64,000 nucleotides of DNA from Pseudomonadota bacterium (lineage in GTDB: Archaea > Thermoplasmatota > SW-10-69-26 > JACQPN01 > JAJPHT01): assembly GCA_021325135.1 (NCBI GenBank), contig JAJPHT010000013.1:1-64000 (forward strand), read 5' to 3'. The notes beneath the pieces were generated by a model. That model ran no database searches, was not told the DNA's origin, and was given only the letters and a program-made list of their open reading frames with translations. Made by a program: the position numbers and the translations under genes. Position 1 is the first letter of the stretch; each line of letters begins with the position of its first letter. Below, piece by piece: positions 33,073-42,253 of this stretch.

Positions 33073-34380
33073 ATGGCCGACTTTGACGTCATCGTCGTGG
33101 GCGCCGGCGTCTGCGGCTCCACGGCTGCGGCGCGCATGGCCCAGAAGGGCCTGAACGTCCTCCTCGTGGACCGCGCGAAGCCCATCGGGTCGAAGAACCT
33201 CTCGGGCGGCGTCCTGTGGGGCCACGACCTGGACGAGGTCTTCCCCAACTGGTGGAAGGACGGCCCGGTCGAGCGCCCGATCACCCAGAAGGGCGTCGGC
33301 ATGCTCACCAAGGAGTCGAACTTCACCATCGGCTTCGGCACCGAGGAGTGGAAGCGCGCGCCCCACAACGCGTTCAGCGTGCTGCGCGCCCGCTTCGACC
33401 TGTGGCTCTCCGAGCAGGCCGCCAAGGCCGGCGTCACCGTCATCGACGGCGTGAACGTGGATCACCTCGCCGTGGACGACGTGAACGGCATCCGCACGGT
33501 CAAGGGCGTCGTCCAGGGCGGCGACACCATCACGGGCGACTGCGTGCTCCTGGCGGATGGCTGCAACTCGCGCCTCAGCATGGACCTGGGCATCCGCGGC
33601 AAGCTCGACCGTGTGAACTACGTTACCGGCGTCAAGCAGGTCATCAAGTTCCCCAGCGAGAAGGCCATCGAGGACCGCTTCGGCATCGGCCCCGGCGAGG
33701 GCGTCGCCTACGAGTACGTGCTGGGCTACCTGGAGAACGGCGCCAAGGCGGGCGGCTTCCTCTACACCAACAAGGACACCATCTCCCTGGGCGTCGTCGT
33801 CAACCTCGACAGCATCTGGGAGAAGGGCGTCTACAACCACAAGATCATGGAGTCCTTCCGCACGCACCCCGCCATCGCGGGCCTGCTCCGCGGCGGCGAC
33901 ATGGTGGAGTACGGCGCGCACCTCATCCCCGTGGGCATGGAGCACTGCGTCCCGCAGCTTTCCGGCCAGGGCTGGATGATCGCGGGCGACGCGGCCGGCT
34001 TCGTCTACAGCAACGGCCTCGTGATCCACGGCATGAACTACGCCATCAAGAGCGGCATCCTCGCGGCCGACGCCGCCGTCGCCGCCAAGGCCGCGGGCGG
34101 CTTCACCCAGCGCAACCTCTCCGTCTACGACCGCTCCATCAAGGAGTCCTACATCTGGAAGGACTTCGAGAACCTCGGCACCGCGCACGAGTTCGAGTGG
34201 GACGACATGAACCACTTCGTCATCCCCAAGCTCGCCGAGGGCGTGATGAAGGGCATGTTCACCTACACCGGCGAGCCCAAGGAGACCACCGAGACCCGCG
34301 TGCGCCGGCAGCTCAAGGAGCAGAAGGTGAGCCTCGTGAAGCTGGGCAAGTTCGCGCTCAAGGCGAGGAAGTCCCTCTGA
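33073..34380 (+). CDS. fixC: Electron transfer flavoprotein-quinone oxidoreductase (FixC)
   Basis: FAD-dependent oxidoreductase of 435 residues. The dinucleotide fold VVGAGVCGSTAA is at 8-19, and KNLSGGVLWGHDLDEVFPNW near 41-60 is highly typical of FixC. WMIAGDAAGFVYSNGL is the second FAD motif. The enzyme passes electrons from electron transfer flavoprotein to quinone, or in the Fix system toward low-potential acceptors. A geranylgeranyl-reductase-like relative is the alternative, but the next gene encodes a FixX-like ferredoxin, which settles it. FixAB is not in the window. Confidence 0.9.
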   Translation: MADFDVIVVGAGVCGSTAAARMAQKGLNVLLVDRAKPIGSKNLSGGVLWGHDLDEVFPNWWKDGPVERPITQKGVGMLTKESNFTIGFGTEEWKRAPHNAFSVLRARFDLWLSEQAAKAGVTVIDGVNVDHLAVDDVNGIRTVKGVVQGGDTITGDCVLLADGCNSRLSMDLGIRGKLDRVNYVTGVKQVIKFPSEKAIEDRFGIGPGEGVAYEYVLGYLENGAKAGGFLYTNKDTISLGVVVNLDSIWEKGVYNHKIMESFRTHPAIAGLLRGGDMVEYGAHLIPVGMEHCVPQLSGQGWMIAGDAAGFVYSNGLVIHGMNYAIKSGILAADAAVAAKAAGGFTQRNLSVYDRSIKESYIWKDFENLGTAHEFEWDDMNHFVIPKLAEGVMKGMFTYTGEPKETTETRVRRQLKEQKVSLVKLGKFALKARKSL

Positions 34381-34391
34381 GGTGATGACGC

Positions 34392-34691
34392 ATGGCGGAG
34401 CTGACCAAGGAGCCCATGGAAATCAAGGCGATGCTCGGCACGACGAGCTACAACTTCGACGCGCACGAGTACGCCCACATCACCATCGACCAGAGCATCT
34501 GCAAGACGTGCCCGCACTTCATGTGCATGTACGGCTGCCCCGCCGGATGCTTCTCGCTCAACGAGGGCGTCATGCAGTTCCAGTACGAGGACTGCGTCGA
34601 GTGCGGCACCTGTGATATCATGTGCACGCCCGGGTCCGTCAAGTGGAACAACCCGCGCGGCACGTACGGTGTGAAGTACAAGTATGGCTGA
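34392..34691 (+). CDS. fixX: Ferredoxin-like protein FixX
   Basis: A 99-residue ferredoxin partner of FixC. ICKTCPHFMCMYGCPAGC carries one cluster-type motif and CVECGTCDIMC the other. WNNPRGTYGVKYKYG at the end is the FixX signature. It starts 11 bp after the fixC stop, so the two are cotranscribed. The sequence after its stop repeats the last 15 bases once more 70 bp downstream, a sign of a small insertion or duplication. Confidence 0.92.
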   Translation: MAELTKEPMEIKAMLGTTSYNFDAHEYAHITIDQSICKTCPHFMCMYGCPAGCFSLNEGVMQFQYEDCVECGTCDIMCTPGSVKWNNPRGTYGVKYKYG

Positions 34692-34772
34692 GGAGCGGAG
34701 CGACGAAGCCATGCTTGGACTGAGGCCGATCCCGAGCGAAGCGAGAGGCTTCGGCCGGAAGTACAAGTACGG
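34673..34772. repeat. 15-bp duplication flanking a 70-bp insert at the fixX end
   Basis: GAAGTACAAGTATGG (34673-34687) recurs as GAAGTACAAGTACGG (34758-34772), each encoding KYKYG and followed by a TGA. The insert contains GGCCGA..TCGGCC and the motif GAGCGAAGCGAGAGGC, which can fold into a hairpin. This looks like a target-site duplication around a short element or a tandem slippage event. Confidence 0.65.
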
Positions 34773-34784
34773 GTGAGCCGACCC

Positions 34785-35027
34785 ATGGCCCCGCCCGCCG
34801 CGACTCCCGCGCTTGCGCCCGGCTGGTGGGTGCCCAGCATCAGCGACGTCGCGATGGGGCTCATGGCGCAGCTCACCGCCATGTTCCTGTTCCAGGTCAA
34901 CACGGTGGACGGCGACCGCAGCCTCTGGACGCTCGTGCCGCTGGCGGTCGTCTTCTTCGTGGGCGCCTTCTACGTCGGGCGAGGCGTGAGGAAGCTCCGC
35001 CGGGCGTCGAAGCCGGATTCCCCGTAG
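34785..35027 (+). CDS. Small two-helix membrane protein
   Basis: An 80-residue protein with two hydrophobic segments (about 20-41 and 48-68) and a basic tail GRGVRKLRRASK. It follows fixX by about 90 bp on the same strand and may be cotranscribed. ATG at 34785, or GTG 34773. Function unknown. Confidence 0.6.
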   Translation: MAPPAATPALAPGWWVPSISDVAMGLMAQLTAMFLFQVNTVDGDRSLWTLVPLAVVFFVGAFYVGRGVRKLRRASKPDSP

Positions 35028-35088
35028 GCGCCATCGCTTCCCCTTCCGGAAGCGCCGCTTCAAGACCCCGGCGCGCTTCCCCTCCTTC

Positions 35089-35694
35089 GTGCAATCCTCC
35101 ACCGTCGCGGCGCCGGACCTCGCCAATCGCCTCCTCCCCCAGCTTGCGAAGCGCGGCTTCACGGCCGAGCGCGTGGCCACCGGCGCGGAGGCGCGCGAGG
35201 CCGTGCTGCGCCGCATCCCGGCGGGCGCGCGCGTGATGACCGGCGGCAGCACGACGCTGGAGCAGATCGGCGTGACCGACGCGCTCTCCGCGGGCGATCA
35301 CCACTACCTGCGCGTGGCGATCCGCGCGGAGCAGGACCCGGCGCTGCGCCACAAGCTGCGCGTGGAGGCCAACACGGCGCCCTGGTTCGTCTCCAGCGTG
35401 AACGCGATCACGGAGGACGGCGTCCTCGTCGCGGCCGACGGCGCGGGCAACCGCGTCGCGGCCCTGGCCTTCGGGCCCAGCCACGTCGTCGTGGTGGCGA
35501 GCCTCCACAAGGTCGTGCCCACGCTGGAGGACGCGATGCGCCGCGTGCGCGAGGTCGCGCTGCCCCTGGAGTCGGAGCGCATCCGCAAGGCGGGATACCC
35601 GGGCGGCTCGTACATCGCCAAGTGGACGATCCTGGAGCGCGACCAGCCCGGCCGCGTCCACGTGGTCCTCGTGGACGAGCCGCTGGGCTTCTAG
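35089..35694 (+). CDS. LUD-domain protein (LutC/YkgG-like)
   Basis: A 201-residue LUD domain protein. The nucleotide-binding-like strand VMTGGSTTLEQIG near 49-61 is typical, as are TEDGVLVAADGAGNRVAALA and the VVVASLHKVVPTLEDA block. LutC-type proteins take part in lactate oxidation with LutA/LutB, but stand-alone copies are common and their activity is unclear; neither LutA nor LutB is here. GTG start at 35089. Its stop overlaps the convergent regulator's stop by 4 bp. Confidence 0.85.
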   Translation: MQSSTVAAPDLANRLLPQLAKRGFTAERVATGAEAREAVLRRIPAGARVMTGGSTTLEQIGVTDALSAGDHHYLRVAIRAEQDPALRHKLRVEANTAPWFVSSVNAITEDGVLVAADGAGNRVAALAFGPSHVVVVASLHKVVPTLEDAMRRVREVALPLESERIRKAGYPGGSYIAKWTILERDQPGRVHVVLVDEPLGF

Positions 35695-36599
35695 GGGCGC
35701 GCGTCGCGCACCTTGGCCCTCACGAGATCGAGGTTCATCCGCTGCGCCAGCACCGGGAGAAGCTCCGCTTCGCTGACGCCCGGAAGCCCCTCGACGGCGG
35801 CGTGGAGCCGCGCCATCTCGCCGGCGTTGGCCACGCGGACGAACGCGTCCACGTACCCCTCGAACGCCTGGAGGTAGAACCACGGCGGGAGGGCCTTCCC
35901 CAGCCGCGCCACGAGCTTCGCGGGCGCCGCGCCCTCCTCCAGCGAGAGCACGACGTGGTGGACGAGGGCGCCCTCCACGGCGGAGAAGTCCAGGATGGGC
36001 GCGAACCAGAGCGCGTGCCCGCGCAGGAGCCGCTGGTGGCGGCGCGTGACCGTCTTCCGGCTGACGCCCAGCCGCCGCGCGGCCGCGTCCAGCGTGCCCG
36101 TGGGGTCCGCCATGAGCGCGTCGATGAGGCGCCAGTCCAGCGCGCTGGGCGGGGCCTCGACCTCGGGCAGCGGGGGCTCGAAGGTGGGCGGGACCTCCGC
36201 GACGCCGGGGATGGCCGCGAGGCGCCTGCGGATGGACGCCTCGTCCTCTTGCGCGTCGGCCAGCAGCGCGATCCCCACCCAGGGGCCGACGTGGTCGAGC
36301 ACGTTGACGACGCGCGCCTCCCGCGCCAGCGCCTCCATGGCGCGGGGCTTCTGCGCAAGCGACGCGAAGCGCAACGCGCCCCCGTGCAGCGAGGCGCCCA
36401 CCAGGGCGGGCGTGGGCATCGTCGCGTACCCCTGGAGGAAGCCCTTGCGCTGCCAGCGGCGCAGCCGGTCGCGCACGGTGGTCCGTTCCACGCGCAGGCC
36501 GCGCGCGAGGGCGTTGGCGCACAGGCGCGGGTCGCGGCTGCCCCAGGGCATCCCGTCCTCCAGGATGGCGCGCAGCAGGCGGACGTCCAGGTCGTCCAC
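35691..36599 (-). CDS. Two-HTH transcriptional regulator, Lrp-like
   Basis: A 302-residue regulator built of two similar halves. Each starts with a winged helix: DDLDVRLLRAILEDG with TTVRDRLRRWQRKGFL, and LDWRLIDALMADPTGTLDAA with RLGVSRKTVTRRHQRL. Each is followed by an alpha/beta segment like Lrp ligand-binding halves (VVNVLDHVGPWVGIALLA; YVDAFVRVANAGEMARL). This internal duplication suggests a single chain acting as a pseudo-dimer. GTG start at 36599; divergent from the SRPBCC gene. Ligand unknown. Confidence 0.8.
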   Translation of the reverse strand: MDDLDVRLLRAILEDGMPWGSRDPRLCANALARGLRVERTTVRDRLRRWQRKGFLQGYATMPTPALVGASLHGGALRFASLAQKPRAMEALAREARVVNVLDHVGPWVGIALLADAQEDEASIRRRLAAIPGVAEVPPTFEPPLPEVEAPPSALDWRLIDALMADPTGTLDAAARRLGVSRKTVTRRHQRLLRGHALWFAPILDFSAVEGALVHHVVLSLEEGAAPAKLVARLGKALPPWFYLQAFEGYVDAFVRVANAGEMARLHAAVEGLPGVSEAELLPVLAQRMNLDLVRAKVRDARP

Positions 36600-36692
36600 G
36601 CGGGCCCAGCGCGGGACCCGGGCAAGAAGGTGTCCCAAAGCGGCGGCGCCGCCCACGCAGGACCTATCGTTCCCCGCGCGCTCCTCGTCTCC

Positions 36693-37166
36693 ATGGCCTC
36701 CAAGCCCATCGTCATCGAGACCCGGTACGCGGCGCCCCCCGAGTGGGTCGCCGCCTGGCTGCAGGACTTCCGCGAGGACGACCTCACGCGCTTCTTCGGC
36801 GACGAGCGGGGCGCTCGCGTCCAGCGCGTGGGCGACCGCGCCGTGATCCAGGGCGTCGTGCCCGGCCTGGGCGACTTCCGGACGGAGGTGCGTCTGGGGG
36901 GACGCCGCTGGACCGCGCAGGGGCTCATCAGCCGCAAGGGCAAGCCCGTCATGGCGACCTCCATCGTGGGGACCGCCGACGCGCTCCCCGACGGGGGGAC
37001 GGTGCATCGCGTCGAGCTTCGCGGCGAGCCCCAGGCGTTCCCCATGACGGTGGTGATGCCGCTCTTCGGGCGCGCCATGATGCTGCGGCGCCTGAAGCCC
37101 GCCTTCGCGCGGATGGCGGAGGCGGCGGACGCGCAGTGGCGCGCCGGCCAGCCCCCCGCCGCGTGA
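36693..37166 (+). CDS. SRPBCC-like lipid/ligand-binding protein
   Basis: A 157-residue protein with the START-like pattern: IVIETRYAAPPEWVAAWLQD at the start, a central beta sheet, VHRVELRGEPQAFPMTVVMP and a long C-terminal helix. Such folds bind lipids or hydrophobic ligands. ATG start, divergent from the two-HTH regulator. Confidence 0.7.
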   Translation: MASKPIVIETRYAAPPEWVAAWLQDFREDDLTRFFGDERGARVQRVGDRAVIQGVVPGLGDFRTEVRLGGRRWTAQGLISRKGKPVMATSIVGTADALPDGGTVHRVELRGEPQAFPMTVVMPLFGRAMMLRRLKPAFARMAEAADAQWRAGQPPAA

Positions 37167-37173
37167 GGCGCGC

Positions 37174-37491
37174 CTACGGCAGCGCGTAGCCGTAGGAGAC
37201 GTGCTCGTAGGGGCCGACGCTCACCCAGTAGGACCCGGCCACGGTGGGCACGGGCAGGTTGACGCTGGCGGGCTTGTCGCCGGTGAGCCACGAGCCGCAG
37301 TCCACCGCGGTGGTGGCGCCGTCGGTGGACACGAGGCAGTGCGCGCTGTTGGCCTCCTGCGTCACGATGATGCAGACGATGCACAGCGGCGGGCAGAAGG
37401 TGCTCAGGCAGTAGGCCGAGGCCGTAGGGGCGGCCATGGGAACGGCGACGGTCAGGAGGGCGAACGCGAGGAGGATGCCGGGGGTGCGCAT
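37174..37491 (-). CDS. Small secreted Cys-containing protein
   Basis: A 105-residue exported protein: signal peptide MRTPGILLAFALLTVAVPMA with cleavage after SA near 26, then CLSTFCPPLCIVCIIV with four cysteines close together, and later Cys pairs in AHCLVSTDG and VDCGSW. It probably folds as a small disulfide-bonded beta domain. Convergent with the SRPBCC gene. Function unknown. Confidence 0.65.
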   Translation of the reverse strand: MRTPGILLAFALLTVAVPMAAPTASAYCLSTFCPPLCIVCIIVTQEANSAHCLVSTDGATTAVDCGSWLTGDKPASVNLPVPTVAGSYWVSVGPYEHVSYGYALP

Positions 37492-37625
37492 CGGGGCGCG
37501 ACGCCCCCGGCGGGACGATGAGCCTGTTGGCGCGAGAGCCGTTCGGCTGCATCCGCGACTCGTCCGGGCGGGCTGGAGCGCTCCACGTCGCTGGGGGCCG
37601 GCCTGCGGCGGAGCCCCCGCGCAGC

Positions 37626-37632
37626 CTTTATC
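37626..37632 (+). promoter_or_regulatory. TATA-like box for the zinc-ribbon gene at 37658
   Basis: CTTTATC is about 29 bp ahead of ATG 37658, in the divergent region with the small secreted protein gene. Confidence 0.45.
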
Positions 37633-37657
37633 GGGAGGAGCCCCCTCGTGCGGCCCG

Positions 37658-37870
37658 ATGCCTGCCATGGTCTTCCCGGCGCCGTGCCCCGTGTGCGGCG
37701 GCACGAGGAAGTTCATCGAGTTCAAGGCCGAGCCGTGCACGCCCGGCTCTGAGGGGGAGCGGCGCTACGGCTTCCGTTGCCTCGCGTGCAAGACCATCTT
37801 CGACGACGAGCTGGTGGACCAGGAGGGGGTCAGGCATCGCTGGACCGAAGGCAGGCACGTCACCGCGTAG
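37658..37870 (+). CDS. 70-residue zinc-ribbon protein
   Basis: Four cysteines in two knuckles, PCPVCGGT and RCLACKTI, 30 or so residues apart, with an acidic C-terminal half. A compact zinc ribbon; archaeal small proteins of this type often act in transcription or translation. ATG at 37658; a second ATG is at 37667. Overlaps slightly in layout with the following membrane protein gene, whose ATG is 47 bp further. Confidence 0.65.
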   Translation: MPAMVFPAPCPVCGGTRKFIEFKAEPCTPGSEGERRYGFRCLACKTIFDDELVDQEGVRHRWTEGRHVTA

Positions 37871-37916
37871 GGACGGCTCCGGCGCGCGCTCGCTGCGCTT
37901 CTACCAGTTCCTCGCC

Positions 37917-38189
37917 ATGCAGGGCGCCCTCGCCTTGGCGCTCGTGGGCGTCGCGTGGCTCTCCCGCGGCGACCGGCGCACTGTCGCGCTCTGCCTCGTC
38001 ACGCTGGTCGTCCCCCTGGGATGGGCCCTCGTCTACGAGCTCGCGCACCGCCGCGTCGAGTCCGCGCGCAAGGCCGGCACCTGGAGCGCCGCCTGGGAGC
38101 GAGCGCAGGGCATGAGGGCCATGGGCGTCCTGGGCGGCATCGTGCTCGTCTGGGTGCTCGTGGCCGTGCTCATCGTGCTCTACGCGTGA
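37917..38189 (+). CDS. Small membrane protein
   Basis: A 90-residue protein with three membrane helices: MQGALALALVGVAWL, TVALCLVTLVVPLGWALVYE and a C-terminal VLGGIVLVWVLVAVLIVLYA. Coding character reaches upstream of this ATG to about 37871, so the real N-terminus could be some residues longer, but no standard start is available there. Confidence 0.6.
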   Translation: MQGALALALVGVAWLSRGDRRTVALCLVTLVVPLGWALVYELAHRRVESARKAGTWSAAWERAQGMRAMGVLGGIVLVWVLVAVLIVLYA

Positions 38190-38194
38190 GCGTC

Positions 38195-38548
38195 TCAGGA
38201 CACGGTGAGCGTGTAGGTCGCCACGTTGCCCACGAGGACGCCCGCGACGCTGACGCTGTAGCCCGAGCACGAGCCCGCGATGAAGACGAGGTGGGCCTGG
38301 CCGCCGACGCCGTAGACCTTGAGGGCGCCCACGGAGAGGGAGAGCACGTCGGTCGCGGGGCCGTACTTCAGGGTCGCCGTGTGGACGTCCACGGTCTGGT
38401 CGCACACGTCGCCGCCGGGACCGCCGTAGCTGTACGAGTCGGTCTCGCCCTGGCGCACGGCGCCGGACTCGGTGGCGGCGGAGGCGAGGCCCGAGAGGGA
38501 GACGACGGCGAGAAGGCCCACGAGGGCGGCGAGGGTGCGGGGGATCAT
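38195..38548 (-). CDS. Small secreted beta protein
   Basis: A 117-residue exported protein: signal peptide MIPRTLAALVGLLAVVSLSG to ASA, then a beta-rich domain with two cysteines (DVCDQTV and GSCSGYS) that could pair. GETDSYSYGGPGGDVCD and TLTVS end strands suggest a pre-peptidase-like or Ig-like sandwich. ATG start. Convergent with the membrane protein gene. Confidence 0.65.
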   Translation of the reverse strand: MIPRTLAALVGLLAVVSLSGLASAATESGAVRQGETDSYSYGGPGGDVCDQTVDVHTATLKYGPATDVLSLSVGALKVYGVGGQAHLVFIAGSCSGYSVSVAGVLVGNVATYTLTVS

Positions 38549-38602
38549 GCAGAGGCGAGCAGGGGAAGCCCCGAGAAAACGCCGGTGGCGCCGCAGCCGG
38601 GC

Positions 38603-39019
38603 CTATGCGGCGGGCCGGTCTCCAGGCCTCCGGACGACGACGTCAGGCAGGCGCTCCAGCGAGGCGTTCAGGTAGAGGGAATCCCCGAAGTCCAGGCGCG
38701 AAAGGAAGGATGCGACGGAGGGGTCGTCCAGGTCGAAGGTGGAGAAGACGACGCCGCCCGCCTCGGCCAGCTCGCGCGCGTTGCGCATCAGGCGATCGAG
38801 CACGACCACGGTGAACGCGGGGCGCTTGTGGAGCGGCACCGGGTGGTGGTCCTCCGACTGCACGAGCACGTGGCGCCCCGGCAGGTCGGGCGCCAGGGCG
38901 AGGGCAGCCGGGTGGACGCCGATGGCGCGCGGGGCCAGGTCGTAGCTGACGCCTCCATAGGCCGCCACGTACCGGTCGCGGAAGGCCCGCAGCGGGCCCC
39001 CGGCGAAGGGCTTGTCCAT
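38603..39019 (-). CDS. Soluble protein of unknown function
   Basis: A 138-residue cytoplasmic protein with an alternating beta/alpha pattern (RHVLVQSEDHHPVPLH, FTVVVLDRLMRNARELA, GGVVFSTFDLDDPS). No catalytic motif is obvious. The start ATG lies next to an AT-rich promoter-like stretch. Confidence 0.6.
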   Translation of the reverse strand: MDKPFAGGPLRAFRDRYVAAYGGVSYDLAPRAIGVHPAALALAPDLPGRHVLVQSEDHHPVPLHKRPAFTVVVLDRLMRNARELAEAGGVVFSTFDLDDPSVASFLSRLDFGDSLYLNASLERLPDVVVRRPGDRPAA

Positions 39020-39138
39020 GACCGTCTGTTTCTGTCTCGTCCACTCATGAAGCCTTTCCTTTCCCCCTCGGGGTGGTCGCCAGCGGCCGATCCGGCGTGG
39101 CGCAACCCTTTTGCGGCCCCGGCGAGGGTGGAAGCCCG

Positions 39139-39360
39139 ATGCCTCCCGTCTCGGAGCGCGACGCCCAGGAAGCCCTCGCCGCCCTGGAGCGGCTGCTGCG
39201 GCACGACGTCGTCACCCTGGAGGAGGCGCGCCTCGCCGCCCGCCTCGTGACGGGCCGCGACGACCTGGAGTTCCCGCCCCCCGCCCCGCCCGCCTCCGAG
39301 CCGGCCGCTGCCGCCGCGCCCCCCGAGGCAGGCACGCCCCCCGAGCAGCCCCCTCCGTAA
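39139..39360 (+). CDS. Small protein with Pro/Ala-rich tail
   Basis: A 73-residue protein: a helical N-terminal part (ERDAQEALAALERLLRHDVV, TLEEARLAARLV) followed by a low-complexity Pro/Ala tail. It precedes a conserved Cys protein by 41 bp on the same strand. Function unknown. Confidence 0.5.
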   Translation: MPPVSERDAQEALAALERLLRHDVVTLEEARLAARLVTGRDDLEFPPPAPPASEPAAAAAPPEAGTPPEQPPP

Positions 39361-39401
39361 GGGAAGGGTTTTGGGGAAGCGACCCCTGGGCGAGACCGAC
39401 C

Positions 39402-39581
39402 ATGGCGGCGAGGAAGGACCTCTTCTGCAAGGACTGCCGCTACTGGTACGGCGCGGAGGACGACGAGTACGGCCCGTGCCAGATCAAGCAGTCGCGGGGC
39501 GACCGGCGCTTCGTGACGTTCGGCGGCCACCCTTGCGACGAGCCGCTGGCCCTCAAGGAGTACGGGGTGCAGCGCGAGTGA
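39402..39581 (+). CDS. 59-residue Cys-motif protein
   Basis: FCKDCRYWYG, YGPCQIKQ and GGHPCDEP give four cysteines with a conserved-looking aromatic pattern, most likely a zinc site. Such CxxCxxW proteins occur widely in archaea. Its TGA overlaps the GTG of the acetyltransferase (GTGA), so the two are translationally coupled. Confidence 0.7.
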   Translation: MAARKDLFCKDCRYWYGAEDDEYGPCQIKQSRGDRRFVTFGGHPCDEPLALKEYGVQRE

Positions 39582-40402
39582 GCGTCGCCCTCCGCCGCAT
39601 GCGCGCCGACGAGCTGGCCGCCGCGCCCGACCTCCTGCGCCCCGAAGGGTGGGGCTTCGAGGTGGAGGAGCTTCAACGCCTGACGCGCCTGGGCGGCTCG
39701 GTGGGCGGCTTCGACGAGCAGGGGCGCCTGCTGGCGTACCTCACCTTCGTGGACCTGCCGCCCGTCCGCTGGATCGGCAACGTCGTCGTGCACGCCTCGC
39801 TGCGCGGCAAGGGCGTCGGCGCGAAGCTCGTGGAGGAGGCGCTCCGCGACGCGCCGCGCGCCGGGCTCTACGCGGTGGAGAAGGCCGTGACGCTCTACGA
39901 CCGCCTGGGCTTCGTCCCCTGGGGCGGCGAGGCGTGGGCGCACCGCGCGACGCAGGCCAGGCCTCTGAGACCCAGCGTCACGCAGCCCATGGGCCGGGAC
40001 GACCTGCTGGAGGTCGCGCGGCTCGACCGGCGCGTCTCGGGCATGGACCGGGGCTACCTCCTGCGCGAGCTTCTCAAGGCGTACCCCGAAGGCGCGCGCG
40101 TCGCCCGCAGCGGGAACCACCTCGTGGGCTTCGGCTTCGCGAAGACGAGCCCCGACGTGACCGAGATCGGGCCCGTGGTCGCGACGACGCCCCGCGCCGC
40201 GGAGGACCTTCTCGACGCGCTCATCGCCGGCTCGCCGGGGCCCCACGAGGCGACCGCGCTCTCCGCCAACCCCAAGGCGATGGAGGCGCTGCGCGAGCGC
40301 GGCTTCTTGCCCAGCTTCCGCACGATCATCATGGTCCGCGGCGCGCCCCCCGAGTGGCGCCCGCAGCAGATCGTGGCCGCCGCAGGCCTGGAGAAAGGGT
40401 GA
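39578..40402 (+). CDS. Double GNAT acetyltransferase
   Basis: A 274-residue two-domain N-acetyltransferase. The first domain (1-125) has the acetyl-CoA loop VVVHASLRGKGVGAKLVEEA near 64-83 and YDRLGFVPWGG. The second (about 130-270) resembles the YitH-like Acetyltransf_18 domain: MGRDDLLEVARLDRRVSGMD, then TEIGPVVATTPRAAEDLLDA. Substrate unknown. GTG overlapping the previous stop. The CysS-like gene follows 4 bp after its stop, suggesting an operon of three. Confidence 0.85.
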   Translation: MSVALRRMRADELAAAPDLLRPEGWGFEVEELQRLTRLGGSVGGFDEQGRLLAYLTFVDLPPVRWIGNVVVHASLRGKGVGAKLVEEALRDAPRAGLYAVEKAVTLYDRLGFVPWGGEAWAHRATQARPLRPSVTQPMGRDDLLEVARLDRRVSGMDRGYLLRELLKAYPEGARVARSGNHLVGFGFAKTSPDVTEIGPVVATTPRAAEDLLDALIAGSPGPHEATALSANPKAMEALRERGFLPSFRTIIMVRGAPPEWRPQQIVAAAGLEKG

Positions 40403-40406
40403 CCGC

Positions 40407-41648
<1,242 letters not shown>

Positions 41649-41710
41649 GGCCGGCCACGAAGCGCGACCCGCCGGAACGCTGAAGCCCCCCGCCCGCTCC
41701 TCATCGCCCC

Positions 41711-42169
41711 GTGGCCGACGACGCGCCCACGGTCATCGCCATCATCCAGGCGACGCTGGCCCCCATCTTCCTCGTGAGCGGCGGCGCCATCTTCCTCAAC
41801 TTCACCCAGGCGCGCCTCTTCCGCGTCATCGACCGCCTCCGCCAGATCGGCAAGGAGCTGGACCACGCGAGCCCCAACGTCGAGCCCGACCTGCGCTGGC
41901 AGCGCGACCGGCACCTCGTGCGCGCCGTCATCCTGCGCAACGCCATCCTCTTCGGCGTGCTGGTCATCGCGTTCACCGTCATCACCGCGCTGCTGCTCCT
42001 CTTCAGCGGCGTCGAGTCGGGCGTCGGCACGGGCCGCTGGCCCCTCCTCACCTTCGGCCTCGCCATGGTGGCCTTCGCCGTCGCGCTGGGGCTCGTCGTC
42101 GTGGACGCCTTCCTCTCGGTGGCGGCGGCGCGGCACGCGGCGCGGGAGTTCCACGAGGGGCGGCGGTGA
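41711..42169 (+). CDS. DUF2721-like membrane protein
   Basis: A 152-residue protein with three membrane helices. The start VIAIIQATLAPIFLVSGGAI and the ARLFRVIDRLRQI segment are typical of the DUF2721 family. A long polar loop then leads to two further helices (about 75-100 and 110-135). Function unknown. GTG start at 41711. A strong hairpin follows the stop. Confidence 0.8.
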   Translation: MADDAPTVIAIIQATLAPIFLVSGGAIFLNFTQARLFRVIDRLRQIGKELDHASPNVEPDLRWQRDRHLVRAVILRNAILFGVLVIAFTVITALLLLFSGVESGVGTGRWPLLTFGLAMVAFAVALGLVVVDAFLSVAAARHAAREFHEGRR

Positions 42170-42175
42170 CCGACG

Positions 42176-42195
42176 CTGGGGGGCCTGCCCCCCAG
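42176..42195. terminator. GC hairpin after the DUF2721-like gene
   Basis: CTGGGGGG-CCTG-CCCCCCAG is a perfect 8-bp stem, placed between a stop codon and the atpD promoter. It likely ends or stabilises the upstream transcript. It resembles the ends of the G-rich hairpin family but lacks the inner sequence. Confidence 0.55.
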
Positions 42196-42215
42196 ACCCC
42201 CCTTCGCCGGAAACC

Positions 42216-42222
42216 CTTAAAA
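42216..42222 (+). promoter_or_regulatory. atpD TATA-like box
   Basis: CTTAAAA lies about 35 bp before the atpD ATG, directly after the hairpin. Confidence 0.5.
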
Positions 42223-42253
42223 CGGGGTCCCCTCTCCAGCGTCCGGTCCCTCC

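Noticed and set aside
33073..34380. Geranylgeranyl reductase for archaeal lipids
   Set aside because: FAD motif alone would fit, but KNLSGGVLWGHDLDEVFPNW and the adjacent FixX ferredoxin point to FixC.
34382..34615. Frame of a second protein overlapping fixX
   Set aside because: His/Arg-rich shadow; the FixX frame contains both cluster motifs.
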